From Plumapathes pennacea (Eukaryota > Cnidaria > Anthozoa > Antipatharia > Myriopathidae), in assembly GCA_964036295.1 (NCBI GenBank), contig OZ038471.1, positions 7,376,001 through 7,440,000 of the forward strand: a stretch of DNA of 64,000 nt. The letters are read 5' to 3'. The translations under genes were made by a program, and so were the position numbers. Under the pieces are notes generated by a model. It ran no database searches and was not told the DNA's origin. It saw only the letters and a list, made by a program, of their open reading frames with translations. Position 1 is the stretch's first letter. The number at the start of each line of letters is the position of its first letter. Below are positions 1-12,067 of this stretch, in pieces.

Positions 1-112
1 AGACAGCTAGACACACTAGCAAGTTGCCTACAAGTGATGCGACATTCATTAGAATGCATGCAGTTCCTTCCACGATAACAAGAGATTGACTGCGGGTGCC
101 AAGGTTCGACAT
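1..112 (-). CDS. 5' end of a class A (rhodopsin-like) GPCR gene, partial
   Basis: The minus strand reads ATG at 110-112 and stays open for 37 residues to the window edge, beginning MSNLGTRSQS and running into a hydrophobic TM1 with the GNLLVCLAV motif that carries the near-invariant Asn of rhodopsin-family TM1. It is nearly identical to the start of the broken copy at 1043-1282, which continues into TM2. The rest of the receptor lies to the left of the window, so ligand class and intactness cannot be judged. In this family a seven-helix receptor of the plasma membrane couples to G proteins. The start is chosen because the ATG is shared by both copies and precedes a short polar N-terminus. Family call fairly secure, completeness unknown. 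Confidence 0.6.
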   Translation of the reverse strand, partial: MSNLGTRSQSLVIVEGTACILMNVASLVGNLLVCLAV

Positions 113-345
113 CTGAGGGGAATAAGTTTAAGCCTTGAGACTGACAAGTTAGTGATCCTCGTATGAAACTCAGACCTGTTCCAGGGTCGTGAAAAAAGTC
201 ATTTTTTGAACGATTTTAGGCTCGTTGCTATGTCCGGGTAAGGTCATCCATGAGTGTTCTTCAGCTGCTTCGATTTCTAGAAAGCAAGATTTGAAGATGT
301 TTCCCGTTTACTCCATAATAGTTCTGACAGTCACGTAGAAAACCA
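1..345. repeat. Duplicated GPCR 5' end, copy 1
   Basis: Positions 1-134 match 1171-1304 almost base for base over the coding start, and short blocks further out also match (for example around 208-258 against 1384-1424). The duplication thus covers coding start and 5' flank, with the flanks more diverged than the coding part. Confidence 0.6.
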
Positions 346-470
346 TGTCAAGATGTCTCGTTAATGTAGGTTTTACTTAGAAAGTAACCGTTTAGCTGTT
401 ACTGTGTACATTTACTGTCTTTCTGAGAGAAACCTTAATTTTTCGCTTGAAAGTGATAGTGGCCAAGTCC

Positions 471-790
471 GGTATCGAGTCCAGAAGAAACTAAAGTGGA
501 AGTAGGGACAAGACCGAGACTCCTAAAAGAGACTTTCAGTTTCTCACCAGAAAAATATCATACAGTATGAGAACTTGACTTTTGACACCTTACTCAAATG
601 AAACCTATTTACTTTAAATTGTCATTACATTACTCATACACTTGCTTCTTAAAGGTTGAGCGACTTTGCATTTTGAGCTTAGAAGTGAAAAGGTTAGCCA
701 GAAAGGAAAGAGTAATGCGTGACTTATCTTTTCATACACAGTCGATTTTGACAGTTTGACTTTGAACACTTATTTTTAATCAAAGGCCAC
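471..790 (+). repeat. Interspersed repeat (family R1, long form)
   Basis: This block closely matches 52095-52430 and, inverted, 54165-54480. Its core has the recurring signature of pairs such as TTTCTCACCAGAA, then CTCATACACTTGCTTCTTAA, then GCATTTTGAGCTT, which returns many times in this window. It directly abuts the truncated GPCR copy. Confidence 0.7.
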
Positions 791-1042
791 GATAATCTTA
801 CCCTGGGTGCCAGAGGCTTCTCGCTCTCCAATGCTCCGAGCTGCGCGTCTGCGGTTGTTTTGCGTTTCTATCCTTTTGGATTGGTCCAAACAAGTTTTGG
901 AGCATTCTTGGCCAATCAAGAACCACACTAGAGTGACAAAATTAAAACGTTTACGGAACAGACCTTTCGAAGCATCCACCCTGTAAATTTGATCAACAAA
1001 GAATATAATGAAATGGAAATATGACAGTTTGAGTGTCATGGG

Positions 1043-1282
1043 CTAAATAAAAACAAGTGCAGCGAAAACTCCTATGGACAAGGGCATGACCACTAGAGCG
1101 GACATGAGATCTGCCAAAGCCAGCGCTATGATGTAAAGGTTGGTTGTAGTTCGAAGATTTGTGTTTCTGTAGACAGCTAGACACACCAGCAAATTACCTA
1201 CAAGTGATGCGGCATTCATTAGAATGCATGCAGTTCCTTCCACGATAGCTAGAGATTGACTGCGCGTGCCAAGGTTCGACAT
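1043..1282 (-). pseudogene. Broken class A GPCR copy (TM1-TM2 only)
   Basis: This 79-codon frame starts with the same ATG and N-terminus as the receptor at the window's left edge. TM1 carries GNLLVCLAV and TM2 carries LALADLMSALVVMP, with the conserved LAxxD motif and the TM2 proline. The frame then stops after ALVFI. No TM3, DRY motif or later helices were found in any frame immediately to the left; instead the DNA runs into an interspersed repeat (471-790). It is therefore a truncated tandem duplicate of the receptor's 5' end. A real first exon is possible if the stop lies past an unrecognised splice donor, but no good donor was seen. Confidence 0.6.
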
Positions 1283-1490
1283 TTGAGCGGAATAAGTTTA
1301 AGCCTTCTAGGTACACCAGAAGCTCCTGTTTTTTTTTGTTTTTTTTTGTAAATGGCAGACACTTTGTGTTTCCTGTGATTAGGCGGCTCGATGCTGTGCC
1401 CGGGTAAAGTCTTCCATGAGTGTTTTACCGATTGTTAATTTGAAGTCTCAACTGGTTCCCGCATTATAACCGGAGATAATCATGTAGAAA
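1171..1490. repeat. Duplicated GPCR 5' end, copy 2
   Basis: Partner of 1-345. It carries an extra T-rich stretch near 1328-1350 that copy 1 lacks. From about 1500 to 2400 no gene or clear repeat was recognised. Confidence 0.55.
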
Positions 1491-1499
1491 TCCGCAGCT

Positions 1500-2400
1500 A
1501 AGGACGGCACGCGGCGGTTTGGCAAGACGGTACTGTGCCAGGATATTTAGTTGCGGCGATCATATAAGGCCGTGTGTTTCTGCGATACGTCGATTTCCGC
1601 TTGACAATGAACGATCGACAAGTTCGGCTTTGAGAAACCAGATGCGAGCGAAAGACTTTGACAACGTCAACAAAATTCGGAAATCAGTCACCAACGATCT
1701 TGTCCACCTTCTGTTTTCCGGTGTAAGATCTGCGGTGTCATAATTTCTTTTACGGAAATGAGGAGCTCTGATGTATTTGGGTTTTGTAATTCAAATCTGT
1801 CGTTGTTCGACTATTAAGATAAGATTGGCTTGTCTGAATGACGCAAACTATTAGAGGAATGGAAAATCTTCAGCGACGGAGCTTAGCGGGAGTCCGATTA
1901 GTGTCCAATTAATGAATAATCGGGGGGTTATGAACCAATCACAATCGAGGAAATTGTAATATTTATGATTAAAAGATCAATAGAATGTTGAATCAGAAAT
2001 AAATATAGATTAATAAAATGATTTTATTACTATTTCCATTCTTTTTCAGTTACGACATTTACCCTCAAAGTTATAACAGATGAGTAAATTGAGTACTTCT
2101 CGGCCATGGTGTAGATGCGCTTCACAGCCCTTTCCGTACTCTTCAATCGGCTCTCAGTCATGTTCCTATTGTCAGGCAGTTTGACATTCTTTTTTTTTTT
2201 TTTCCACAGCAGTCCGGCTTCGTGACGGTTGCCAACATGTCTGACGGTGCTCCTTAAAATCTAAACGGCTTTTATTTATTTTTTGTCATCACGTGAACGG
2301 AGTGTTTCGTGTTGACGTGATATTTTGTTCCAAAAGCATCTGTTCTCCACCGGTCCTGAAGTTGTTGGTTAAATTACAGGTCGTCCTTCGTCGGGAAGCG
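1500..2400. other. Intergenic, nothing recognised
   Basis: Only short frames are present, without splice-site context or recognisable motifs. A T-rich run lies near 2190-2205. Confidence 0.4.
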
Positions 2401-2404
2401 CTGG

Positions 2405-2530
2405 ATTCTCCTTCAGTTTCTTATCAGAAATACATCATACAGTGAGGAGAACTTGGGTTTTGATACTATATGTCCAGATTAAAGCTAATTGATCCTTTCA
2501 GTTAGTGTGTCACATGACCTGAAATGGGAG
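2405..2530 (+). repeat. R1 repeat fragment
   Basis: Contains the R1 signature (cagtttcttatcagaaat followed by a gagaacttg block) and is cut short relative to the long form at 471-790. Confidence 0.45.
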
Positions 2531-2667
2531 AACACACCAAAATAACATCTCAAAATAACAATGAAATGTTATTTGCCAGACGTTCGTTCCCTTATTCGGG
2601 TATTTCTGGGCGAATTATCTGATTGAGAATGAAAAATCTGGCAACACCGTGATATTTTACTGTTACT

Positions 2668-3718
2668 AGAGACGTATGCTGGTGTGCTGTCTGATTTCAG
2701 GTCACGTGACACACTTCGATTAGACTATCAATTCTCGCTACACCACTTATACGTTTTTTTTCTTAAGAAGTTAGGAGAATCTACATTTTGGGCTTGGGAG
2801 TGCTCAACTGACCGCTTAACACAGGTTGACCGCCAGGTTTCTCGAATTACTCAAAATACACGGAAATAATTAGCATACACAATAATTGAGCACATACAAT
2901 GTTAAATCGTTAATAAGCTTCATGTTTACAAAGTGACCTTTTAATACAGGTTAAAATCAATAAGAAAAACCATTAGGACTTAAAAAGGGTGACAGCATCC
3001 GCTATAATAGAGGGTGACTGCTTAATACACCACGTTTATAGTAATTAAGAGTGGAGAAATTTCCGGGACTTTGGAAACTGACCACTCAATAGAGGGTGAC
3101 CGCTTATAAAATACAGGTGTAACTGTATGCTGATGAGGATGACTGAATAAAGTTTAAATTTGAAGCAAGCAGTAGAGAGGCCTTCGGTTGAATGAGAATT
3201 ATTCAGGGCGCTGACAAACTTTCAAAACTGTAGGCAAAAATATCTACTAACTGCTCGTAGGCACGCATTTTCAGTCACAAGAGAAGAAACCAATTGAACA
3301 TAAAGATAATGGCGGCAATTTATAACTACTGCAGCTTCTCTCTCTTCCTGTGCCCATCGCTACTCAGATTAAATTCAAGGATTTACTAATCAGTTATTTT
3401 ACCTGGCTATTAAGCAAAACGCGCTCTGAAGCCGTTCATAATTGAACGTTATTATATATAGAATATTTACTTTTACCGTGGTAAATGTGTCTCTTGTAAA
3501 CACGGCAAAGTTCTAATTTGACTTTGAATTCAGTAAAAACTTTTAACTAGCAGAACTAGGAGGCTGAATCGTCGGAACCGGCCCTAGAAAAATATAATTC
3601 TTTTGAATTAGGATTAAGTGAGGCGCTGGGGAACTTTCAAAAGTCATTGAAAACATTATGCAAAGGTATTTTAACTTTACTTATAATACTGGCGGTACCT
3701 GGATTAACATGACAAATA
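2668..3718 (+). repeat. ~1.05 kb direct repeat, copy 1
   Basis: Nearly colinear with 5503-6556, from the shared gagacgtatgctggtg start to the shared ataatactggcggta end, with small indels. It includes several 'agggtgaccgcttaata'-type blocks and an R1-like piece near 2730-2800. No coding frame is conserved, so it is an interspersed repeat or a local duplication. Confidence 0.75.
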
Positions 3719-5502
3719 TAATATTGAATATCGAGTCCCAGTAATTGGCCTCTTTTCTTACGAGCGTTAAGCTAAACTTAAACCTTTGCACTTGAATGTA
3801 GAGTTTTCTGCAATGATCGCTGACTCAAAAATAAGTTGACCGCATGGCCGACAAACGTATTTCCGCGGTGTCCGCATATTGGACGGAGTTCACGATGAAT
3901 GCTCTTGTCTTCAAGATTACAAACCGTTCCGTATTTAGATTTTTATACTCCACCCTCAATATGAGTGAGAATTAGTCCAAGAACATGATAGAAAATTTAC
4001 TGATCTAGGATCGACACTGGTCTTGTGAATCCAACACAGTGAAATATAGTGTCACCAATCAACCAAAACTTGCGGGGATTTTGTTAGATCCCCCTACCTG
4101 TCATCTGGCTCACAGAAAAGAAAAATCCTTAAAGACTATAGTATGTAGTCCGGGCTTAGGTCCCTTCAAGAAACTAGACAAATTAGGACTGGCCGTAAAC
4201 AACGTAGAAGGTGCGGCAATGGCAACTACACAAAAGCAGCAAGTATCTTTAAAACCACTAAATCCTAAAAAATGTTTTATATGAGCCGTGTGCTCTATCC
4301 CGGGGACACCAGACTGAATTCGCCTTCGGGCTGGTCAACATGCTCAGAAGAAAGCTGTTTAACTATATGGGATTGTGAATCATGGTTACAGTTAGGAAGC
4401 TGCCGAATTGAACTTATTTCATCGTGTCTTAATAACCATTATAATAACGATTTCGTATTTCGCGTGAACAGAACAAAATACATGTATTTTCAGCTGATCT
4501 GCCGCCGGCCGGACACCATTTAGAACATGCCAGGATTCCGCTACCCTTGTCTATCAGTACAACAAAATATATTTCCGGTACGGAGCTACGTCCAATCGCC
4601 ACCACATGTTCGCAGAAACAGCTTCAGGAACGACACAAACACAAGAGTCCTTATTTGACAGTGAAAACAGGCTCGGCACAAACGCATTATTATTTAAGAT
4701 CATTATATTTTGATCATTGTGCTTGCGCTTGTGTTTGCGTCGAGTCTGTCACAGTGTGAAATATGGACCTTGTGCTTGCGGTTGCATTTGCGTCGCTCGT
4801 GAAAAGTAAAAAAAAAAAAAAAAAAAAATTTACAAGTCATACTTATCAACTTTCGAAATGCCGGTGATGGCTTTGAGCGAAACAAATACGATGGAGTGCT
4901 GCGCCAATCACAATGGAACGTCGAACGGTTTACGCGGCAACTCTTTTACTTATCTTCTTCGGTTACAGTAGCTTCATAAACCAAACCTTTCAAACGACAA
5001 AATTTGGTCTTTCGGGAACTAAAACGTTTCAGCGGTCTAGTCGATATCGCTCAATTTTCGTGAGATGTAGAATTAAGACGAGCTTTTCTCATATACTGTG
5101 TCAGCAATTTTCGATGTGTCTTTTCTTCGTTCCTGTTTTATTGAACAGCTGTATAAAAAACGGTTCCCGAAACGCTCCCTTCAATTTAAAAGGGAATAAA
5201 ATCCTTAAAACAAAACGGATCAAAATTTGCTGGTGGCAAAGTATTTTAGTCAACTTCATTGAGTATCCGAAAAAAGCCGGTTGTTTTAGCATTTTCGAAT
5301 AGATAAAAATCGACAAATGGTTTTGATTCCCGTTTCCGAAACAGTCAATTTTCAAAATAAACCAAAATCGTAGTCCGCCTTTAACGTGCCTGAAAATGAT
5401 ATCATCAAAAAGGAAAAACTTACGGATAACAAGGAGGAAGCCAGATGCCGCGTTCATCTGGGGCTTTTCCGCATTGATTAAAGTCAAAGGTTAAAGTTAC
5501 TT
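3719..5502. other. Spacer between direct repeats, no gene recognised
   Basis: Frames of up to about 130 codons exist (4039-4284, 4272-4523, 4913-5302) but show no domain, signal peptide or splice context, and the last has an equally long frame opposite it. Near-duplicate 'gtgcttgcg' blocks at 4720-4800 and an A-run at 4808-4829 look like repeat debris. Confidence 0.4.
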
Positions 5503-6556
5503 AGAGACGTATGCTGGTGGGCTGTCTCATTTCAGGTCACGTGACACACTAACTGAAAGTGTCGATCAGACTATCAATTCTCGCTACACCACTCATACGT
5601 TTTCTTCTTAAGAGGTTAGGAGAATTTACATTTTGGGCTTGGGAGTGCTCAACTGACCGCTTAACACAGGTTGACAGCCAGGTTTCTCGAATTACTCAAG
5701 ATACACGGAAATAATTAGTATTTCAATAATTGAGCACATACAATGCTAAATAGTTAATAGGCTTCATGTTTACAAAGTGACCTGTTAATACAGGTTAAAG
5801 TCAATAAGAAAAACCAATAGGACTTTAAAAGGGTGACCGCATCCGCTATAATAGAGGGTGACCGCTTAATACACCACGTTTATAGTAATTAAGAGTGGAG
5901 AAATTTCCGGGACTTTGGAAACTAACCACTCAATAGAGGGTGACCGCTTATAAAATACAGGTTTAACTGTTATGCTGATGAGGATACTGAATAAAGTTTT
6001 GAAGCAAGCAGTAGAGAGGCCTTCGGTTGAATGAGAATTATTCAGGGCGCTGACAAACTTTCAAAACTGTAGGCAAAAATATCTAACTACTCGTAGGCAC
6101 GCATTTTCAGTCACAGGAGAAGAAACCAAGAACATAAAGATAATGGCGGCAATTAACTACTGCAGCTGCTCTTTCTTCCTGTGCCCATCGCTACTCAGAT
6201 TGAATTCAAGGTTTTATTCCTCAGTTATTTTACCTGGCTAGTAAGCAAAACGCGCACTGAAGCCGTTCATAATTGAACATATACAATATATATAGAACAT
6301 TTACTTTTACCGCGGTAAATGTGTCTCGTGTAAACACGGCAAAGTTCTAATTTGGCTTTGAATTCAGTAAAAACTTTTAACTAGCAGAACTAAGAGGCTG
6401 AATTGTCGGAACCGGCCTAGGAAAATATATTTCTTCTGAATTAGGATTAAGTAAGGCGCTGGGGAACTTTCAAAAGTCTTTGAAAACATTATGCAAAGAT
6501 ATTTCACTTTCTCCTATAATACTGGCGGTAAATAGCGGCCACCTGGCTTTACATGA
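5503..6556 (+). repeat. ~1.05 kb direct repeat, copy 2
   Basis: Partner of 2668-3718, separated from it by 1.8 kb in the same orientation. Small indels distinguish the copies, for example an added 14-nt stretch near 5551 and several losses around 6080-6140. Confidence 0.75.
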
Positions 6557-8218
6557 CGTTATCGGCAGTCAGCTTCCTCTCTCGACTTGTGCCACATCAA
6601 AATATTAAGTCAATAAATCGAGCTAATTCTGACATATACAAAATGCTCAATATGAAAGACTGACATTATTGCAGACTAAAAACAACATTTTTCTCGACAT
6701 CTTAGGAAAATAGTATGCTATGAATGAGGACTTGATCACTTTTATTGTTTTCTATCAGCCATACCCAATATCCTTGGCAATCGAATTTTGAAATTAACTA
6801 TTTTATAGCAAGGGTATAGAATAAACCGCTTATCAGACTAAAGCAGATTCAGAAAGAGTGCTCGAAATGGCAGAACGAATACAGATGGTCTGCTTGATTA
6901 TCTCGTTCTAAATAATTCACGGCTGTCTTTTTCATACTGAGCCTGAAACAGGTTTGTTGAACAAATTAAAGACAAAACAAGCGAGTGTGGGTCAAGAAAA
7001 GAGGGCGACGGGCGCACAAGTGAACAATTAGTGTTGGAATAAGCTGCTATTTAATTATGATTCTCTTTATCAAAGTTGTCAGAAAAGCTTATGCGAAAAT
7101 ATAACCCATACCTACGGGTGCCGCCATGCAAGCACGTTGGCGAAGAACAAATAACAGTAATTTGTTACCGGCGTGGCCATTAATTTACAGTCCAAGGTCG
7201 AATTGTACTTGATAAACAATTCTCTTGACAAATACTCTTGGTTTTCTTCAGCAAGCCGCCCATGCAAACTTATACAGAGATGATCCGCCCCTATGCCGAT
7301 CTTATCTTTGAATTGAGCTATGAGAATTATGCCACTAAACCACACTTTAACAACAAAAGATGTTTTAACAAGACCAACTTAGGTGTTTCAAAAGCTTTAT
7401 AATCAAAATTAGTCCAAGAAAAAAGCAGAAGAAACCGGCATATTTCGAGTTTGCGATTTTCTTGTTTCGTGCAAGGTCTCTTTCTGACAAGAGTCACTCA
7501 GGCCCTCGGTAAATGTTTTTCCGTCGCTCCCGGAAACTTCCGAAGATTTCCGATGAACCACAATCGAACCTGAAGAAACCAAATTATGATAAACTTCTCG
7601 ACATAAGAAGGCGAGGTTCAGATACTGTCGCGACTCCTACCTCATATAACTGCAGGCATTACTAACATGGAACTCTGATTGTAGTCAAATTGTCTTATCA
7701 GTAGTAGCTTGCCAAAATGGGGCGTGCCGCTGGAGGAGGTGGGGGAGGGATACCACTGAACAAGAGGCAATTTCTTTAAAGAGAATTAGCATTAATATAA
7801 TTATATATGCCACTATTACTATAAATATGTAAATAAAACGACAAAAACCTTCTTTCCCCATGGGGGAGGGGGATGAGGTATGAAGCCCTGGCAGATATTT
7901 TTAGGTAGAAACATTTTCTCAGGTCCTGTTGTAGGGTATAAAAGGTGTACCCTAGCATTATTCTCACTCTTATGTCGAATTGTATCAGCTTCAATTTTTG
8001 CACTCTCTTGATGTTTTTCTCTTTTGCAGTCCAGTGTCTTTATGCAGTAAAAAAATGTCCTGTCTTGGGTTACTTTTTTGGATCTTAGTAGTTTTAGCCT
8101 AAGGGGCCTTTTTGAGGGTCTATTTTATATTTTGCCTCATTAATTTCGTACCTTCCCGTTATATTGGTTCTTACACAGAGCAGTCTTTTTTAAATTGTAG
8201 TATCGCTAATCTGTATCC
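6557..8218. other. Intergenic, nothing recognised
   Basis: AT-rich sequence with only short unsupported frames. Short G-rich runs occur near 7735-7750 and 7860-7875. Confidence 0.4.
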
Positions 8219-8693
8219 AGGGGCGTAGCTAGCGATTTTGTAACTGTACGCACAAAGAGACTATTTTAAGCGCCGGAGGCGCTCCTCGCTAGGGGGGTCT
8301 GGGGGCATGGTCCCCCAGAATATTTTCAAATTTTGGCTCTCGGAAATGCCATTTCCTGCATTTTCCGTGGGATATTTCAATAAATAAATACGTCAGTGAA
8401 ACGAATCATAACAAATTCACAGTGATGTTAGCACTCGGTGTCACGTTTTAATACGTGTAAACACAAGCAAGTAATTACGCTCTTTCACCTCACAGAGATT
8501 TTGAAGGCGTTCTCTAGCAGTTTCGTACACTATAATACGAAAAAATATATATGAAATCAATTCAAAATCAGCCAATTTAATGATAAAAACGTCTCAGGCA
8601 ATACAAAATTGTGTTTTTGTCAGATTAAAAAAATATTCTCCAGATTTCAGCTGTACGCCCGTGCGTACGTGCGTATATGGTAGCTACGCCCTT
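8219..8693. mobile_element. MITE-like element with GGGGCGTAGCTA termini
   Basis: The left end aggggcgtagcta is the inverse of the right end tagctacgccctt, and a second inner inverted block (tgtacgcac against gtgcgtac) lies just inside. The 475-bp interior has no coding frame. The structure is that of a non-autonomous DNA transposon; the family is not assigned. Confidence 0.6.
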
Positions 8694-9482
8694 GAGTATC
8701 TCAAGATTTTCACCCCATTTCCGGACCTGAACCAATCCGGCTGCAACCTATTTGAGACCAAATACTAAAACAAACGGAACTACTACTTATCCTATATCTG
8801 ATATGACCGTCACTGGCCGGTGCCAAGAGGGAGCCTGCGGACGAGTTCGAGACGTCTGAACATACCCGGATGAACAACACGTGCGCACGATTGACTTATT
8901 TATCACTACTCCATGTAATCACGATACAAAGCATGTTATTATGAACACGTGCGCTCCACACGTGCGACGCCATTTTGGAAATTTTCGGTGCGATTTTCCT
9001 GTTGTTCTTGACTTTCAAAAGACATTTTGGATGGCCGTTTTTCGAGAAAATGGTAAGGTAGTATAGCAAGACGTGTTTCTTGGTTCCAGAGCACCGACCA
9101 GGTGAAGTGAAGCGGTAGAATACCACACAACAAGCAGGTGAGTTTTTAAGTTCTGTCTCTCTGCATGTTTAACTGCATAAGAAAAATACGTACTGCGCTT
9201 AAAGAACAACAGAATTTCACTCTAGGTGCAGTCAAATCTATTGGTTCTTTGCAAAAAAGCGGTCTTTTCAAATTGTGTACTAGGCGGAGAATGCTAAATT
9301 TCGTAGGTTTATGCCATGTCCAAGTACTGTAGTTGCAGCTGTCCATATGAGACATTGTCTGTAACATGTTGCAGACTTTTGTCACATTAGAGTCCATTAC
9401 TATAGCTTATTATTGGTGTTTGAATAATGGTCCAGCTTGTAAAATACACAGCTGTCTAATGTAAAATTTAATGTTTATTTCA
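8694..9482. other. Intergenic with a possible promoter or first-exon area
   Basis: At 8969-8978 there is a GCCATTTTGG motif of the kind seen in many animal promoters, and a good donor CAG|GTGAGT lies at 9138-9145. This could be the noncoding 5' end of the unidentified plus-strand gene whose exons appear at 10376 and 12417, but the link is only positional. Confidence 0.2.
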
Positions 9483-9907
9483 TGGTACAATGTAGCCAAG
9501 GGGTTTATTATGATCTGATTATCTCAACTTGGTACAATGTAGCCAAGGGGCTTAATATGATCTGATTGTCTCATGGTACAATGTAGCCAAGGGCTTCATT
9601 ATGATGTAATTATCTCATGGTACAATGTAGCCAAGGGGTTTATTATGATCTGATTATCTCAAATTGGTACAATGTAGCCAAGGGGTTTATTATGATCTGA
9701 TTATCTCATGGTACAATGTAGCCAAGGGGTTTATTATGATCTGATTATCTCGTGGTACAATGTAGCCAAGGGGTTTATTATGATCTGATTATCTCAAATT
9801 GGTACAATGTAGCCAAGGGGTTTATTATGATCTGATTATCTCATGGTACAATGTAGCCAAGGGGTTTATTATGATCTGATTATCTCAAATTGGTACAATA
9901 TAGCCAA
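9483..9907 (+). repeat. Tandem array, 44/47-bp unit, ~10 copies
   Basis: The motif tggtacaatgtagccaaggg recurs from 9483, 9531, 9574, 9618, 9665, 9709, 9753, 9800, 9844 and 9891. Spacings are 43-44 or 47-48 bp, the longer units carrying an extra AAT or AACT at the junction. The last unit is partial. Confidence 0.95.
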
Positions 9908-9965
9908 TTTCTCCTTTCACTTCTGAGCTCATTCCATAAAATCCTAGTCATGCAGTGAGCAGAGT

Positions 9966-10016
9966 GGGGAGGGGGGAGGGGGGAGGGGGGAGGGGGGAGG
10001 GGGGAGGGGGGGGGGG
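9966..10016 (+). repeat. (GGGGGGA)n G-run
   Basis: Six G-runs separated by single A residues end in a 12-G run. The plus strand satisfies the usual G-quadruplex pattern several times over. An overlapping Gly/Gly-Arg frame is a by-product of the repeat. Confidence 0.9.
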
Positions 10017-10375
10017 TGTCTTGTTTGCTTACAGGGGGATTCCTTCATCACCCCTGCCTTCTCAGCTAATAGAAGGGAGTATTGCAAACATTTTGGGAAT
10101 TTACAGTTGCTGTTATGTCAAGTATTTTGTTCAGAATTTTCGCATCATTTGAGTATCAGCACTATATGGTACTCTACTGGGAAGTTGAGGGGAAGGGTGG
10201 GGGAGGGGAAGGAAGGCAAACCCAGGAGCATTCTGAGGGAATGCTGGAATAGAATGAGGCATGTGGGCAACCCCTAACAAAGCTGCAGCTTGATTAATAA
10301 TAATCAATTATTGATTATATTAACTATTCAGGTATTATGAATCATTAAATTATATTGCAAATCTCTATATTTCAG

Positions 10376-12004
10376 GAATGAAATAATCCCAAAGTTAAAG
10401 TGCTACAACATGTTCTATGAGCACAAGAAAGCTCTTCAGCTGAGCAGCAGAAAGGTACAGTGTAGTTACTTCTTAACAAAATGACTATAATATTGTTGTA
10501 GCCTGCAAACATTAGTGAATGGGTAAAGTACAGGTCACAGTTATATATAATACATAAGCACTGAACATACAACCTTATAACATAGTCGCGATATAAGCCA
10601 CGTTCTGACTGGTTGAAGAGCGTGCTCCATAACTTTATCATGGACGCCTGTGCTCAATAATGTGACGTGAGCAAATGCCGTTTCCTTTCGACTTTTTCTA
10701 GCTTTGCTCGTTTATAAATTAATAGAAGCTTTACAACTAAGAAGAAAATAGCTTTATTTTCCAAAGAAATTTGTACTACATGAAGTCAAACTGGCACCCA
10801 AAGGAAATCAGTAATCAAGTCTGAAAAATTCTGTATTTCAATGGTTGGCACAGGAAATTGTATGAATCAAAACTCACCTATTTCTCGACGGCTTAATTCT
10901 CATGGACTAGTGAAATCCATCACAGCAAAGATAAATATCCGTCAAGCCTTCAATGGCTTTGAAATGAAACGGCGTTCATTCATTCCGAAAGCCACTAATA
11001 CTTGCAGTGTTTACAGTACAGTTTGCTGGCAGCTCGAATAACAAACAAGCCCGCTCAGCAAACATTTCCATCTCTTTCGCTTTATGGCGATTGTTTACAT
11101 TCTTCGACAGATCACTTTGCTTCTCCAGACCTGCATTGTCTGCTATAGTTCAAGGTGAATCTCACGTTGTTTTGAAGCGACGACTTGAAGCATTCATCTT
11201 CAACAATTGTACCGTTCAAAACATTTACATTGTCACGAATTCCAAAGTCACCGAAGGCTGCTGGCTTTCACCATGCCAGGTTAACAGTACTTTCAGTATT
11301 TTTGTCGATTAAACGACATCTTTTTTATCGACACTCATCAACTTTTAGCTGGCAGAAATGTTAGTAAGTTGTGGTGTGTTTTCAATCATCCAATGAGAGA
11401 GTTTGTTTTGCCTTTTGTGCGTTGAAAGAGAATTTTGCATTCAATCAGAAATGAAAACTTGTTTTTTGCTCGTAATTTCATGTGTCTATGTTATAAAAGA
11501 ATTGGTTCATGCTTTTAGCTGTGCATCTATCGAGTTATGGATGCACTTGGGAATTTGGGAGAGCACTCGTGAAGCTAGAGTTGCTCTCGGCTACGCCTCG
11601 AGCAACTCTTACGCTTCTCTCATGCTCTCCCAACTTCCCGCATGCATCCATAACTCGATAGATGCACGCTAAGCATGAACCAATTCTTAAATGTATATAT
11701 ATGTATATATTATATACAGTCGTTTCAAAAAAGGTTGACCCTCAAAAAATAGCGAATTAGGCAAATACCACGACCGAAAGGGATATTGGGATTCATGATT
11801 AATTTCAGCTTGTTTACTGAATAGCCGAGAATTTCAGACAAATATATTTTTCTCCAGCGAAGTTCACACTCTATGCACACGGCATGACTTATTCAAACGT
11901 GAATATTATCAGATTCATATCATTTCGTCTATTTCACAGAATCCCTTTCGGTCGTGGTATTTGCCTATTTTGCTATTTTTTTAGGGTCAACCTTTTTGAA
12001 TATA

Positions 12005-12067
<63 letters not shown>

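Noticed and set aside
776-1039. 87-codon minus frame next to the broken GPCR, tested as a continuation of the receptor
   Set aside because: No TM3, DRY motif or later receptor features, and it overlaps the interspersed repeat; kept as noncoding.
5101-5487. 128-codon minus frame overlapping a 129-codon plus frame
   Set aside because: Two equally long opposed frames in AT-rich DNA without motifs; no reason to prefer either.
9483-9907. Tandem array considered as a CRISPR array
   Set aside because: Units are near-identical throughout with no unique spacers, and the context is eukaryotic.
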